Positions 1-8,564 are shown, counted from the stretch's first letter. The stretch: DNA of 27,086 nucleotides from Bacillota bacterium (GCA_023397905.1 JAEWSZ010000010.1:1-27086), one strand, 5' to 3'. Notes: generated by a model from the letters alone, not told the origin. Numbers and translations are program-made.

Positions 1-156
1 GGCCAGTACAATAACGGGCCAAGGGGAGACAGACCCCAGGGCCAGTATAATAACGGGCCAAGAGGAGACAGACCCCAGGGCCAGTATAACAACGGACCAA
101 GGGGCGACAGACCGCAAGGCCAGTACAACAATGGACCGAGAGGAGACAGACCGCAA
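1..156 (+). repeat. Four 39-bp tandem repeats encoding 13-residue units in IF-2
   Basis: Four in-frame copies of a 39-bp unit lie at 1-39, 40-78, 79-117 and 118-156. Each encodes GQYNNGPRGDRPQ, followed by a decayed fifth copy (GQHRSQ) from 157. The DNA copies differ almost only at third positions (tac/tat, aat/aac, cca/ccg, agg/aga), while the peptide is identical in all four. The array probably continues left of the window. It belongs to the disordered N-terminal region of IF-2. Confidence 0.95.
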
Positions 157-2262
157 GGTCAGCACAGGTCTCAGGGCTTTGATATACCAAAGCCGGATGC
201 GAATGTTGCCCAGGAGCAGTTTGATTCTCTGAGGAATGAGGCAAGAAGAGAATTCCAGAGCAAGGATTCAGACAAGAATGTAAAGAGAGAGGAAAAGCAG
301 AAGAAGGAAGCACCAAAGACTTCTGCTGACAAGAAGCAAAAGTTTAAACCGCAAAAAATCGTGATTGAGAAGAAAGGTGTTTCCGAAATTCTCAATGAGG
401 ATTATATATTTGATGAATTTTACGGCGATGATGGAAAGAAGAAGAGGTTGCCAAGGAATAATAAGCGAAATGAAAAGATGCAGGTAAAATATATTCCGCC
501 AAAGGCAGTCCTCACTTCAATAACTATTCCGGAATCCCTTACAGTGAAGGAACTGGCGGAATCGTTGAAGAAGACATCGACCGAAGTTATTAAAAAGCTG
601 ATGAATTTCGGAGTCATGGCAACGCTGAACAATGATGTGGATTTTGAAACGGCTACTGTTATTGCGGAAGAATTTGGAGTAAAAACCGAAAAAGCGGTAC
701 AGATCAGCGAAGAGGATATACTCTTTGATGATATTGAAACTGAAGACGAATCAAACCTTCAGCCAAGGCCTCCTGTAGTTGTTGTAATGGGGCACGTGGA
801 CCACGGTAAGACTTCATTGCTGGACGCTATCAGAAGCGCCCATGTAATAGACAGCGAAGCCGGCGGCATAACGCAGCATATCGGAGCATACACCGTTAAA
901 GCAAGCGACAGGCTCATAACCTTCCTGGATACTCCGGGCCATGAGGCCTGCACGGCCATGCGTGCCAGAGGAGCCCAGGTTACGGATATCGCTATACTTG
1001 TTGTTGCGGCAGACGACGGCGTAATGCCTCAGACCATAGAAGCAATCAACCATGCCAAAGCTGCAAATGTGTCGATTATAGTCGCCATTAACAAGATTGA
1101 CAAGCCGGGTGCAAATCCAGACAAGGTTAAGCAGGAGCTTACCGAGTACGGTATAGTTGCCGAAGAATGGGGCGGAGACGCCATAATGGTTCCGGTTTCG
1201 GCCAAGAAAAAAGAGAATATCGACCAATTGCTGGAAATGGTACTGCTGGCTGCGGATATGCTTGAATTAAAAGCCGATTCTACCAGACAGGCAAAGGGTA
1301 CTATCATAGAAGCCAAGCTCGACAAGGAAAGAGGTCCTGTTGCCACTGTTCTTGTTCAGAGGGGTACTTTAAAAACCGGAGATTCAATCCTGGCAGGTTC
1401 GGCTTTTGGCAGAATCAAGGCTATGACCAATGACAAAGGCTATTCCATCAAAAGTGCAGGGCCTTCAATGCCTGTTGAGATCCTGGGTATGAACGAGGTT
1501 CCTGAGGCCGGAGAGGTATTTTATGCCGTAACAGATGAAAAGGTCGCTAAGCAGCTTGTTGAAAAGAGAAAGTTCAGGCAGAAGGAAGAACAGTATAAGA
1601 CCAGTGCCAAGGTTACTCTTGAGGATCTGTTCACTCAGATCAAAGAGGGCAAGGTAAAGGATCTGAATATTATAGTCAAGGCCGATGTTCAGGGTTCGGT
1701 GGAAGCTGTCAAGCAGTCTCTGGAGAAGCTGAGCAATGAAGAGGTAAGAGTAAGGATTATACATGGCGGAGTAGGCGCTATTACAGAATCGGATGTTACA
1801 CTGGCACAGGTTTCAAATGCCATTATTATAGGCTTTAATGTAAGGCCCGGCGCCAATGTCACAGAAGCTGCGAACAACGCAGAGGTTGATATGAGGCTGT
1901 ACAGCATAATCTACAAGGCCATTGAAGATGTGCAGGCAGCCATGAAGGGTATGCTGGAGCCCACATATAAAGAGGTCGTGCTTGGACACATTGAAATCAG
2001 ACAGATATTCAAGGTTTCAGGAGTCGGCACTATAGGCGGAGCATATGTTACCGACGGAAAGGTTCAGAGAAACTCGGAAGTAAGAGTCGTAAGGGAAGGC
2101 ATAGTTATCCATGAGGGCACCCTGGCGTCGCTGAAGAGATTCAAGGACGACGCGAAGGAAGTTGTTCAGGGCTTTGAATGCGGTGTTTCCATTGAACGCT
2201 TCAACGATATAAAAGAGGGCGACATAATAGAAGCCTTTGTTATGGAAGAAGTAAAAAGGTAG
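1..2262 (+). CDS. infB: Translation initiation factor IF-2 (5' end outside the window)
   Basis: IF-2 is the GTPase that places fMet-tRNA on the 30S subunit and promotes 50S joining. The reading frame is open from base 1 to the TAG at 2260-2262, giving 753 visible residues with no start codon in view, so the gene is partial. The visible N-terminus is a Gly/Asn/Arg/Asp-rich repeat array followed by a charged linker, as in long clostridial IF-2 N-terminal regions. The GTPase motifs follow in order: G1 GHVDHGKT (nt 790-813), G3 DTPGH (928-942), G4 NKID (1090-1101) and G5 SAK (from 1198). Domains II, III and the tRNA-binding C-terminal domain follow. A GTG at 361 could be mistaken for the start, but the frame upstream encodes typical IF-2 linker and repeats. 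It is the last gene before a 184-bp gap to rbfA. Confidence 0.98.
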   Translation, partial: GQYNNGPRGDRPQGQYNNGPRGDRPQGQYNNGPRGDRPQGQYNNGPRGDRPQGQHRSQGFDIPKPDANVAQEQFDSLRNEARREFQSKDSDKNVKREEKQKKEAPKTSADKKQKFKPQKIVIEKKGVSEILNEDYIFDEFYGDDGKKKRLPRNNKRNEKMQVKYIPPKAVLTSITIPESLTVKELAESLKKTSTEVIKKLMNFGVMATLNNDVDFETATVIAEEFGVKTEKAVQISEEDILFDDIETEDESNLQPRPPVVVVMGHVDHGKTSLLDAIRSAHVIDSEAGGITQHIGAYTVKASDRLITFLDTPGHEACTAMRARGAQVTDIAILVVAADDGVMPQTIEAINHAKAANVSIIVAINKIDKPGANPDKVKQELTEYGIVAEEWGGDAIMVPVSAKKKENIDQLLEMVLLAADMLELKADSTRQAKGTIIEAKLDKERGPVATVLVQRGTLKTGDSILAGSAFGRIKAMTNDKGYSIKSAGPSMPVEILGMNEVPEAGEVFYAVTDEKVAKQLVEKRKFRQKEEQYKTSAKVTLEDLFTQIKEGKVKDLNIIVKADVQGSVEAVKQSLEKLSNEEVRVRIIHGGVGAITESDVTLAQVSNAIIIGFNVRPGANVTEAANNAEVDMRLYSIIYKAIEDVQAAMKGMLEPTYKEVVLGHIEIRQIFKVSGVGTIGGAYVTDGKVQRNSEVRVVREGIVIHEGTLASLKRFKDDAKEVVQGFECGVSIERFNDIKEGDIIEAFVMEEVKR

Positions 2263-2287
2263 AAACAGAGTACTGCGGACTTTTTTG

Positions 2288-2327
2288 GAATAGGTTGAAA
2301 TGGATTAAATTCCAATTCAACCTATTC
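2288..2327 (+). other. Intergenic stem-loop between infB and rbfA
   Basis: The arms GAATAGGTTGAA (2288-2299) and TTCAACCTATTC (2316-2327) are perfectly complementary over 12 bp. An inner TGGA/TCCA stem (2301-2304 with 2311-2314) extends it past one A-A mismatch. No U-run follows the hairpin (the next bases are GTGTATC), so it is not a canonical intrinsic terminator. It may be an mRNA 3'-end stabiliser or processing site after infB. Confidence 0.7.
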
Positions 2328-2373
2328 GTGTATCACCGGTGTAAATGAATTCCGCCTTTATTGAAGATGAGGC

Positions 2374-2402
2374 TTGCCAAAAAGGCAATTAGAATATAAA
2401 AT
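2374..2402 (+). promoter_or_regulatory. Candidate sigma-A promoter for rbfA-nrnA-truB-ribF
   Basis: TTGCCA (2374-2379) and TAAAAT (2397-2402) each match the sigma-A consensus at five of six positions and are separated by exactly 17 bp. Transcription would begin near 2409, about 38 nt before the rbfA ATG. The -35 overlaps a short TTGCC/GGCAA inverted repeat (2374-2388). AT-rich DNA yields such matches by chance, so this is suggestive only. Confidence 0.42.
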
Positions 2403-2446
2403 ATTTGGCAATACTAACGTGAAAGAAGATTTTGTTGGAGGTATAT

Positions 2447-2800
2447 ATGACCGATAGAATAGTCAGGATATCAGAGGAAGTTAAAAGAGAAATCAGCAAT
2501 ATAATCCGCAATGAGCTAAAGGATCCCAGGCTCCCCGATATGGTGAGCATTGTGTCCTGCAATGTTACAAAGGATCTGAGGTATGCGAAGGTTTTTATAA
2601 GCGTTCTGGGGGCGGACGAGGAAAAGAAAAATGCAATAAACGCCTTAAAAAGCGCCGCAGGGTTTATAAGACGGGAGCTTGGGCACAGAGTGCAGCTAAG
2701 GTATACCCCTGAAATACATTTTGAACTGGATACGTCTATAGAACATGGTATATATATAAATAAACTTTTGGACGATGCGAAAAAAGAATTGAGAGATTGA
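2447..2800 (+). CDS. rbfA: Ribosome-binding factor A (30S maturation)
   Basis: RbfA is a small KH-like protein that binds free 30S subunits and helps mature the 5' end of 16S rRNA. The 117-residue length is typical. The sequence begins TDRIVRISEEVKREIS and contains the conserved ELKDPRLPDMVSIVSC and TKDLRYAKVFISV stretches, plus the C-terminal HFELDTSIEHGIYI. The ATG at 2447 is chosen because GGAGG lies at 2437-2441, 5 nt upstream; an upstream TTG at 2432 would precede that site. The gene sits between infB and nrnA, as in many Firmicutes. The ylxP (DUF503) gene often found between infB and rbfA is absent. Confidence 0.95.
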   Translation: MTDRIVRISEEVKREISNIIRNELKDPRLPDMVSIVSCNVTKDLRYAKVFISVLGADEEKKNAINALKSAAGFIRRELGHRVQLRYTPEIHFELDTSIEHGIYINKLLDDAKKELRD

Positions 2801-2813
2801 GCCGGGGGTCAAA

Positions 2814-3773
2814 ATGGATAGAAAAATCATAAAACTCATATCTGAAGCAGGAGGAGTTGCAATATTCCCGCATGTTTCCGCCGACGGAGACGCCATCGGC
2901 TCAGCCCTGGCGTTAGCCCTTGCGTTGAAAAATGCGGGAAAGCAGGTCATCGTATATCTGGAAGAGGAAATTCCGGCGGCGTACAGCTTTTTGCCCGGAA
3001 CTGAACTGGCAGGCTTTGCCATAGAAGACGTCCGGGATATGGATATGGATGTGAATGTGGCGCTGGATACGGGAGATGTGGGCAGATTGGGCACAAGGGC
3101 CGAGATGTTTTTCAAGGCGCCCTGTACTGTAAATATTGACCATCATGTTACCAATACCAGGTTCGCCCATCTGAATTTCGTGGATGAAACCTCTGCTGCA
3201 ACCGGTGAAATAATATTTCTGCTTTTGAAAAAACTGAAGCTGGAGCTGGATAAAAATATAGCTGAGTGCCTTTATACCGCCATATCCACAGACACGGGAG
3301 GCTTCAAATACGGAAATACCACGGCCGGTACCCACAAGATAGCCGCTGAGCTGCTTTCCACAGGTATAGACATAGCCGGGCTGTCCCAGAGGATATTTGA
3401 CAATACCACATTTTCAAAACTTAAGCTGACAAAGAGAGCTATTGAAGCGCTGGAGCTATATGAGGATTCGAAGCTTGCGGTAACGGTGCTTTCCCTGGAG
3501 GATATCAGGGCCGCTGGTGCAAAGGACGAGGATTGCGACGGTATAGTAAATCTGGGCAGATCCATAGAAGGCGTCGAGGTATCCATCCTGGTTAAGGAAA
3601 AAAACAGTGAAGAGGTCAGGATAAATCTAAGGTCCAAGACTTATGTGGATGTTTCGGAAATAGCCGCATCCTTCGGCGGAGGAGGACATAAAAGAGCAGC
3701 AGGCTGTACGGTAAAAGGCAGTCTTGAAGAGGTAAAGAAAAAGCTGATAGACGCTGTTAAAAAGAATTTATAG
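2814..3773 (+). CDS. nrnA: DHH/DHHA1 phosphoesterase, NrnA-type (nanoRNase / pAp phosphatase)
   Basis: Members of this family degrade 2-5 nt RNAs and, in several species, dephosphorylate 3'-phosphoadenosine 5'-phosphate or cleave pApA. The 319-residue protein shows the DHH metal-binding set: HVSADGD (residues 20-26), LDTGD (84-88) and the signature NIDHH (107-111). The C-terminal DHHA1 substrate-binding motif GGGGHKRAAG is at 288-297. The length is normal. The ATG at 2814 is preceded by a GGGGG-containing site and lies 13 bp after the rbfA stop, so the two genes are very probably cotranscribed. The position between rbfA and truB is the usual Firmicutes arrangement. The exact substrate cannot be told from sequence. 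Confidence 0.94.
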   Translation: MDRKIIKLISEAGGVAIFPHVSADGDAIGSALALALALKNAGKQVIVYLEEEIPAAYSFLPGTELAGFAIEDVRDMDMDVNVALDTGDVGRLGTRAEMFFKAPCTVNIDHHVTNTRFAHLNFVDETSAATGEIIFLLLKKLKLELDKNIAECLYTAISTDTGGFKYGNTTAGTHKIAAELLSTGIDIAGLSQRIFDNTTFSKLKLTKRAIEALELYEDSKLAVTVLSLEDIRAAGAKDEDCDGIVNLGRSIEGVEVSILVKEKNSEEVRINLRSKTYVDVSEIAASFGGGGHKRAAGCTVKGSLEEVKKKLIDAVKKNL

Positions 3774-3802
3774 TTCAAGGTATTTGGGGATGTGGAGGCT
3801 GG

Positions 3803-4750
3803 ATGAACGGTATTCTGAATGTATTGAAGCCCGCAGGCATGACGTCTTTTGATGTGGTGGGCTTTCTGAGAAAAGTGTCGCGGCAGAAAAAAATCGGACA
3901 CACGGGAACCCTGGATCCTTCGGCCGTCGGAGTGCTGCCCGTATGCTTCGGCAACGCCACCAGGGCAATAGAGTTTATGATAGACAAGGACAAGGTTTAC
4001 AGGGCGGAGCTCACACTGGGCGCGGCCACAGATACCCAGGACTCTTCGGGCAAGGTGATTTTCACAGGGTCTCCGGAGGTTGGCGACAGCCGTATTGCAG
4101 AAGCTGTCATGAGCTTTAAGGGGGAAATCCAACAGCTTCCGCCAATGTATTCGGCCATCAAAATAGACGGTAAAAAACTGTACCAGCTTGCCAGGCAGGG
4201 TGAGACGGTTGAGCGCCAGCCCAGAAAAATCAATATATACGATATAAAAATAATAAGGATATGGGATGAGCCGGCGGACATACAGGATAGATATGCGGAA
4301 GTCCGGACCGTCGTAAACGGCTGTGCAAAAAAGGTGCTGTTTGATGTCCATTGTTCAAAGGGCACATATATAAGGACTCTTTGCCATGATATAGGGGAAA
4401 AGCTGGGCTGCGGAGGACATATGTCTTTTCTGGTCAGGACGAAAGCCGGAAAATATGATCTGGATTCGGCTCTGACCCTTGAGCAGATCCGAGCCCTGGC
4501 GGAGGAAAAGCGGCTGGAAGAAAGCCTTCTGCCGGCGGAAACTGTTTTTGAGGAATTTGACCGCATACGGCTTGATCAGAAGGAGACCTTTAAATATAAA
4601 AACGGCGTATGGATTGAAGTGGATTTAAAGGGATATGATTCAAAGCCCTTAAAGCGGGTATATGATAATGATGGAATTTTTTTGGGGATAGGTGAGATTT
4701 TTAATAATCAGGATACCCTATGCCTCAAATCAAAAAAATTCTTTTTATAA
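3803..4750 (+). CDS. truB: tRNA pseudouridine-55 synthase TruB
   Basis: TruB isomerises U55 in the T-loop of tRNAs. The 315-residue protein starts with MNGILNVLKPAGMTSFDVV. It carries the catalytic motif GHTGTLDPSAVGVLP with the nucleophilic aspartate at residue 38, then the KxYRAEL..GxxTDT block and the PPMYSAIKIDGKKLY block. After the LCHDIGEKLG region it has a C-terminal PUA-like tail. GGAGG at 3794-3798, 4 nt before the ATG, supports the start. It follows nrnA by 29 bp and precedes ribF, the common infB-rbfA-nrnA-truB-ribF order. Confidence 0.97.
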   Translation: MNGILNVLKPAGMTSFDVVGFLRKVSRQKKIGHTGTLDPSAVGVLPVCFGNATRAIEFMIDKDKVYRAELTLGAATDTQDSSGKVIFTGSPEVGDSRIAEAVMSFKGEIQQLPPMYSAIKIDGKKLYQLARQGETVERQPRKINIYDIKIIRIWDEPADIQDRYAEVRTVVNGCAKKVLFDVHCSKGTYIRTLCHDIGEKLGCGGHMSFLVRTKAGKYDLDSALTLEQIRALAEEKRLEESLLPAETVFEEFDRIRLDQKETFKYKNGVWIEVDLKGYDSKPLKRVYDNDGIFLGIGEIFNNQDTLCLKSKKFFL

Positions 4751-4790
4751 AAAAAATATTGTGTTAGTACATTGGGGACGTGGAGGCAAT

Positions 4791-5720
4791 ATGCAGGCTA
4801 TATATTCCGGTGATAAAAACAGTTACTTTGATTTCAAAACAGGCGTAGGTCTTGGAAATTTCGACGGCTTACATATTGGACATATGGCTCTTATTAATAC
4901 CTTAATACGGGAAGCCCAGCTAAATGGTTTAAGTTCGGTAGTTTACACCTTTACGCGGCATCCGGAAAATATTCTCAGAAAGAAGCTGATAACTCCGCTG
5001 TTATTGACCGAGCAGAAAAAAATAGATCTGCTGGGAGAGGTACATCTGGACTATTTGTATTTCGATCAATTCAACGAAGATTTCTCAAGACTTTCACCCG
5101 AGGATTTCGTAAAAAATATTCTTATAAATAAATTGAATATAAAGCTGGCTGTGGCGGGTTACGATTACAGATTCGGCTACCAGGGCCAGGGGGACATACC
5201 GCTTTTAAAGGAATTGGGCAAAAAGTACGGCTTCAAGGTCATAGTTATTCCTGCCATAAAATGCGACAATGAGATAGTGAGCAGCACAAAAATAAGGGAA
5301 TGCATTATAAAGGGAAAGCTTGAAACTGCATACAAGCTGCTGGGAAGAAATTATTCCATTACGGCAGAAGTGGTGAGCGGGAGAAGGATAGGCAATACCA
5401 TAGGCTTTCCCACAGCCAACATTCATCCGGAGAGATTTCTGGTGCTGCCTGAAAACGGAGTATATATAACCAAAACCCTTCTGGACGGGAAGCTTTACAA
5501 CAGTATGACAAATGTGGGCTTTAACCCTACCTTTGAGGACGCAAAGCAAAAAACTGTGGAAACGCACATAATTGATTTTAATCAGGATATATACGGAAAG
5601 AAAATAGAAGTATTCTTTTTGAAAAAGATCAGGGACGAGATAAAATTTGATACTGTGGAACTGCTTATCAGGCAGATATCAGAAGATATGCAGGTGACAA
5701 AAGAGTATCTGGGAATATGA
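4791..5720 (+). CDS. ribF: Bifunctional riboflavin kinase / FAD synthetase
   Basis: RibF phosphorylates riboflavin to FMN and adenylates FMN to FAD. The 309-residue protein has both modules. The N-terminal nucleotidyltransferase has GNFDGLHIGH (residues 22-31), AGYDYRFG (122-129) and SSTKIRE (164-170). The C-terminal riboflavin kinase has GRRIGNTIGFPTAN (197-210) and the NVGFNPTF block. The ATG at 4791 is preceded by GGAGG at 4782-4786. A longer frame beginning at 4692 would overlap truB by about 59 bp and lacks a binding site, so it is rejected. It is the last gene of the translation block; hypF follows after 40 bp. Confidence 0.96.
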   Translation: MQAIYSGDKNSYFDFKTGVGLGNFDGLHIGHMALINTLIREAQLNGLSSVVYTFTRHPENILRKKLITPLLLTEQKKIDLLGEVHLDYLYFDQFNEDFSRLSPEDFVKNILINKLNIKLAVAGYDYRFGYQGQGDIPLLKELGKKYGFKVIVIPAIKCDNEIVSSTKIRECIIKGKLETAYKLLGRNYSITAEVVSGRRIGNTIGFPTANIHPERFLVLPENGVYITKTLLDGKLYNSMTNVGFNPTFEDAKQKTVETHIIDFNQDIYGKKIEVFFLKKIRDEIKFDTVELLIRQISEDMQVTKEYLGI

Positions 5721-5760
5721 TCCTGCCCCGGCTTTTAGATGATCGCCGAAAGGTCTGTTT

Positions 5761-8163
5761 ATGAACCGATATAGGATAGTTATAACCGGAATCGTGCAGG
5801 GAGTTGGCTTCAGGCCGTTTATATACAACCTGGCGAAGGAAATGGGATTGAAGGGATGGGTCGGGAACACCGACAGCAATGTAGTTATTGAAATTGAAAC
5901 ACACAAGGGCGGGCTGCCGCCGTTTGTGGAAAGAATAAGAGAGAATGCTCCGGTCCTTTCAAGGATAGAGTCACTGGACTGCATTGAATTACCATATGAA
6001 GGCTTTGATGGTTTTTCAATAAAGCACAGCGAATCCTTTTCAAAGGGTCCTGTTTTTATATCTCCGGATGTCAGCACCTGCGAGGATTGTTTAAAAGAAC
6101 TGAAGGATCCCGGTGACAGGCGGTTCGGATATCCTTTCATCAACTGTACCAACTGCGGGCCAAGGTTTACCATAATAAAAGATATTCCATATGACCGGGA
6201 TAAGACCACCATGGACAGCTTTGAAATGTGTGGCCGGTGCCGCGGAGAGTATACCGCCCCTTCGGACAGGAGGTACCATGCACAGCCGGTGTCCTGCCAT
6301 GACTGCGGGCCTGTGCTGTCCATTGCGGATCAGAACGGAAAAGACATTTCCATGGGTAAATGGACCGGCGGACAGTGTATGGAATACGTCACGCAAATAA
6401 TAAAAGCAGGTAAAATTGCCGCAATCAAAGGGATAGGCGGCTACCATCTGGCCTGCGACGCTCTTGACGGCAGGGCGGTGGACAGGCTCAGAAGCAGGAA
6501 ACACCGCGATGACAAGCCATTTGCCCTCATGATGAAAAACCTTGAAGTCATTTCAAAATACTGCAATATTACCGAAAAAGAAATGGAGCTTCTGAAATCA
6601 CCGGCAAGCCCAATTGTACTGCTTGAGAAAAACAGCGTCTGCAGGCTTCCGGGGGCCATAGCCCATCTGAACAGGTATCTCGGCGTAATGCTGCCCTACA
6701 ATCCCATACATCACATTTTGTTTGATCAGGAAGGGTTTCCGGAGGCTCTGGTAATGACCAGCGGGAACTTAAGCAGCGAACCTATTTTCTACAGGGACGA
6801 AGAAGCGGCCGGCGGCTTGACAGGCATAGCGGATGCCTTTCTGACACACAATCGAGAGATTTATATAAGGACCGACGACTCGGTGACAAGAGCGGTAAAG
6901 GGAAGGGAATACATTATCAGGCGCTCCAGGGGATATGTGCCCATGCCTGTCAGAGTCGACGTGCACAGGCTTCTGAATATTGACGTGAATTTTAATATAC
7001 CCTCTGTTCTGGCCTGCGGGGGAGAACTGAAAAATGTATTCTGCCTGAATAAGGGGGATATGTTCTATCTGAGCCATCATATAGGGGACCTTGAAAATGA
7101 CAGCACCAACAGGGCCTTTACAGGCGGGGTGGAGCATTTTAAAAGGCTGTTTGAAATTGAGCCGGGGTACATTGCCCATGACCTGCATCCGGGCTATTAT
7201 TCCACTCAATATGCGTTGGAGCAGGGCCCGGACAGGAAGACCGGCATACAGCATCACAAGGCCCACATAGCTTCCTGCATGGCGGAAAACGGGCTGTCCG
7301 GAGAGGTCATAGGAGTTTCCTTCGACGGGACCGGCTACGGAGAGGACGGCGGCATATGGGGAGGAGAGTTCTTCAAGGGCGGCTATTACGGCTTTGAGAG
7401 AGCCGGTCATCTGCAGTATGTCATGATGCCCGGCGGAGACTCCGCCGTAAAGCATCCCTGGAGAATGGCCCTGGGTTATCTGTACTCCTGCGGTATGGCG
7501 GATGCGGCCGGAATGAATGCGGAAAGCCGCTGCGGAAACAGCCGGCGTCCCGATGGAACCGGCTGCGGGGACAAGATGGTGCTTGACGGCATAAACCGCG
7601 GCGATATTGAATTCACCGTGGGGATGCTGGACAGAAAGCTGAACTGTCCGGAGACTTCCAGCGCCGGACGGTTTTTTGACGCTGTTTCCGCTTTGCTGGG
7701 TATCAGGACCGGCATAAGCTATGAGGGGCAGGCCGCCATTGAGCTGGAATATTATGCCGTTCAGGACGGAGCCATGCCTTATGACGTTGAGCTGTACCGC
7801 CCCGGAGGAGAAGAGGGGCGGACAAAAGCCCCCTTTGTCGTAAAAACCGATACCGTAATAAAACAGATCCTGCGGGAGCTTTCACAAGGATGCGGCAGAG
7901 AACATATTTCCTCCAGGTTCCACAAGACCGTGGCTGAAATCATATTGCGGGGCTGCCAGGCCATAAGAGGGGAAAGCGGCCTCAATAGAGCGGTTTTAAG
8001 CGGAGGTGTATTTCAGAATATAACCCTTCTGAACAGTTCTGTGGAGCTGTTGGAGCAAAACGGTTTTGAGGTGTATATTCATTCACAGGTGCCGGCCAAC
8101 GACGGAGGCATATCCCTGGGCCAGGCAATGATGGCATTGGCTGAGATAGCTTCCAGCACTTGA
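5761..8163 (+). CDS. hypF: Carbamoyltransferase HypF ([NiFe]-hydrogenase maturation)
   Basis: HypF uses carbamoyl phosphate and ATP to make carbamoyl-adenylate and transfers the carbamoyl group to the C-terminal cysteine of HypE. This is the source of the cyanide ligands of [NiFe]-hydrogenase iron. All modules are present in 800 residues. There is an acylphosphatase-like domain with GVGFRPF (Arg18) and Asn36. Four zinc CxxC pairs lie at 107-110, 129-132, 157-160 and 179-182. A YrdC-like domain spans about 205-395 (KGIGGYHLACDA). The Kae1-like carbamoyltransferase domain has HDLHPGYYST (473-482), QHHKAH (497-502) and SFDGTGYGEDGG (520-531). The C-terminus has LSGGVFQN and NDGGISLGQ. The binding site GAAAGG (5748-5753) is weaker than in its neighbours. 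It starts 40 bp after ribF, so read-through from the ribF transcript is possible. Confidence 0.97.
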   Translation: MNRYRIVITGIVQGVGFRPFIYNLAKEMGLKGWVGNTDSNVVIEIETHKGGLPPFVERIRENAPVLSRIESLDCIELPYEGFDGFSIKHSESFSKGPVFISPDVSTCEDCLKELKDPGDRRFGYPFINCTNCGPRFTIIKDIPYDRDKTTMDSFEMCGRCRGEYTAPSDRRYHAQPVSCHDCGPVLSIADQNGKDISMGKWTGGQCMEYVTQIIKAGKIAAIKGIGGYHLACDALDGRAVDRLRSRKHRDDKPFALMMKNLEVISKYCNITEKEMELLKSPASPIVLLEKNSVCRLPGAIAHLNRYLGVMLPYNPIHHILFDQEGFPEALVMTSGNLSSEPIFYRDEEAAGGLTGIADAFLTHNREIYIRTDDSVTRAVKGREYIIRRSRGYVPMPVRVDVHRLLNIDVNFNIPSVLACGGELKNVFCLNKGDMFYLSHHIGDLENDSTNRAFTGGVEHFKRLFEIEPGYIAHDLHPGYYSTQYALEQGPDRKTGIQHHKAHIASCMAENGLSGEVIGVSFDGTGYGEDGGIWGGEFFKGGYYGFERAGHLQYVMMPGGDSAVKHPWRMALGYLYSCGMADAAGMNAESRCGNSRRPDGTGCGDKMVLDGINRGDIEFTVGMLDRKLNCPETSSAGRFFDAVSALLGIRTGISYEGQAAIELEYYAVQDGAMPYDVELYRPGGEEGRTKAPFVVKTDTVIKQILRELSQGCGREHISSRFHKTVAEIILRGCQAIRGESGLNRAVLSGGVFQNITLLNSSVELLEQNGFEVYIHSQVPANDGGISLGQAMMALAEIASST

Positions 8164-8165
8164 GA

Positions 8166-8194
8166 TTGAAAAAAGTCGACAAAACAGATATACT
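8166..8194 (+). promoter_or_regulatory. Candidate sigma-A promoter upstream of hypCDE
   Basis: TTGAAA (8166-8171) and TATACT (8189-8194) are separated by exactly 17 bp and each matches the consensus at five of six positions. The element starts 3 bp after the hypF stop. It would give a leader of about 135 nt before hypC, which would explain the otherwise large hypF-hypC gap. No riboswitch or terminator fold was seen in that leader. Confidence 0.45.
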
Positions 8195-8336
8195 TTACGG
8201 TAGCCGGTCAGAATTATATGGATGATACAGGTGCCGTATAACGAAAATAAGAATTTGATATTTTATAATTTATGAAACACAGTTTATAAGTATTTTATTT
8301 AAAATGGATTTTTTACTTTTGGGAAGGAGAATTAGT

Positions 8337-8564
8337 ATGTGTCTTGGATTGCCTGCAAAGGTTATAAGTATTGACGGAAACGACGCACAAGCGGAGATGA
8401 TGGGGGTCGTAAACAAGATTTCCATAGAGCTGATGGAAAATGTCAAGGTGGGAGATTTTGTTCTGGTTCACGCCGGATGTGCCATTCAGATAGTGGATGA
8501 GGAAGAGGCCCGGAAAACAATAGAGATTTTCGACGAGATCAGGGAACTGGGGATCAAGCCATGA
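8337..8564 (+). CDS. hypC: HypC/HybG/HupF-family hydrogenase maturation chaperone
   Basis: HypC is a small OB-fold chaperone that, with HypD, carries the iron being fitted with CN and CO, then binds the hydrogenase large-subunit precursor. The family requires Met-Cys at the N-terminus, because the cysteine at position 2 is the iron ligand. The ATG at 8337 gives exactly MCLGLPAKV and is preceded by AAGGAG at 8324-8329, whereas the ATG at 8304 would bury this cysteine. The product is 75 residues with the typical GDFVLVHAGCAIQ block. Its stop overlaps the hypD start (ATGA, 8561-8564), so the two are translationally coupled, as expected for partners in a complex. Confidence 0.96.
   Translation: MCLGLPAKVISIDGNDAQAEMMGVVNKISIELMENVKVGDFVLVHAGCAIQIVDEEEARKTIEIFDEIRELGIKP

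Noticed and set aside
1..178. CRISPR-like repeats at 1-156 (and again at 15135-15178)
   Set aside because: The first array is in-frame coding repeats without spacers; the second has only about 2.4 adjacent copies.
361..363. GTG as the start of IF-2
   Set aside because: The same frame is open to base 1 and encodes typical IF-2 linker and repeat sequence, and there is no ribosome binding site before the GTG.
3641..4351. Minus-strand frame of 236 codons opposite nrnA/truB
   Set aside because: It spans two well-supported genes on the opposite strand, with no ribosome binding site and no family resemblance.
4692..4790. Upstream extension of ribF overlapping truB
   Set aside because: It would overlap truB by about 59 bp, has no ribosome binding site and adds residues foreign to RibF; the ATG at 4791 with GGAGG fits the family.
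6769..7455. Minus-strand frame of 228 codons opposite hypF
   Set aside because: It is a mirror of a strongly coding + strand gene, has no recognisable motif or start signal and overlaps the catalytic region of HypF.
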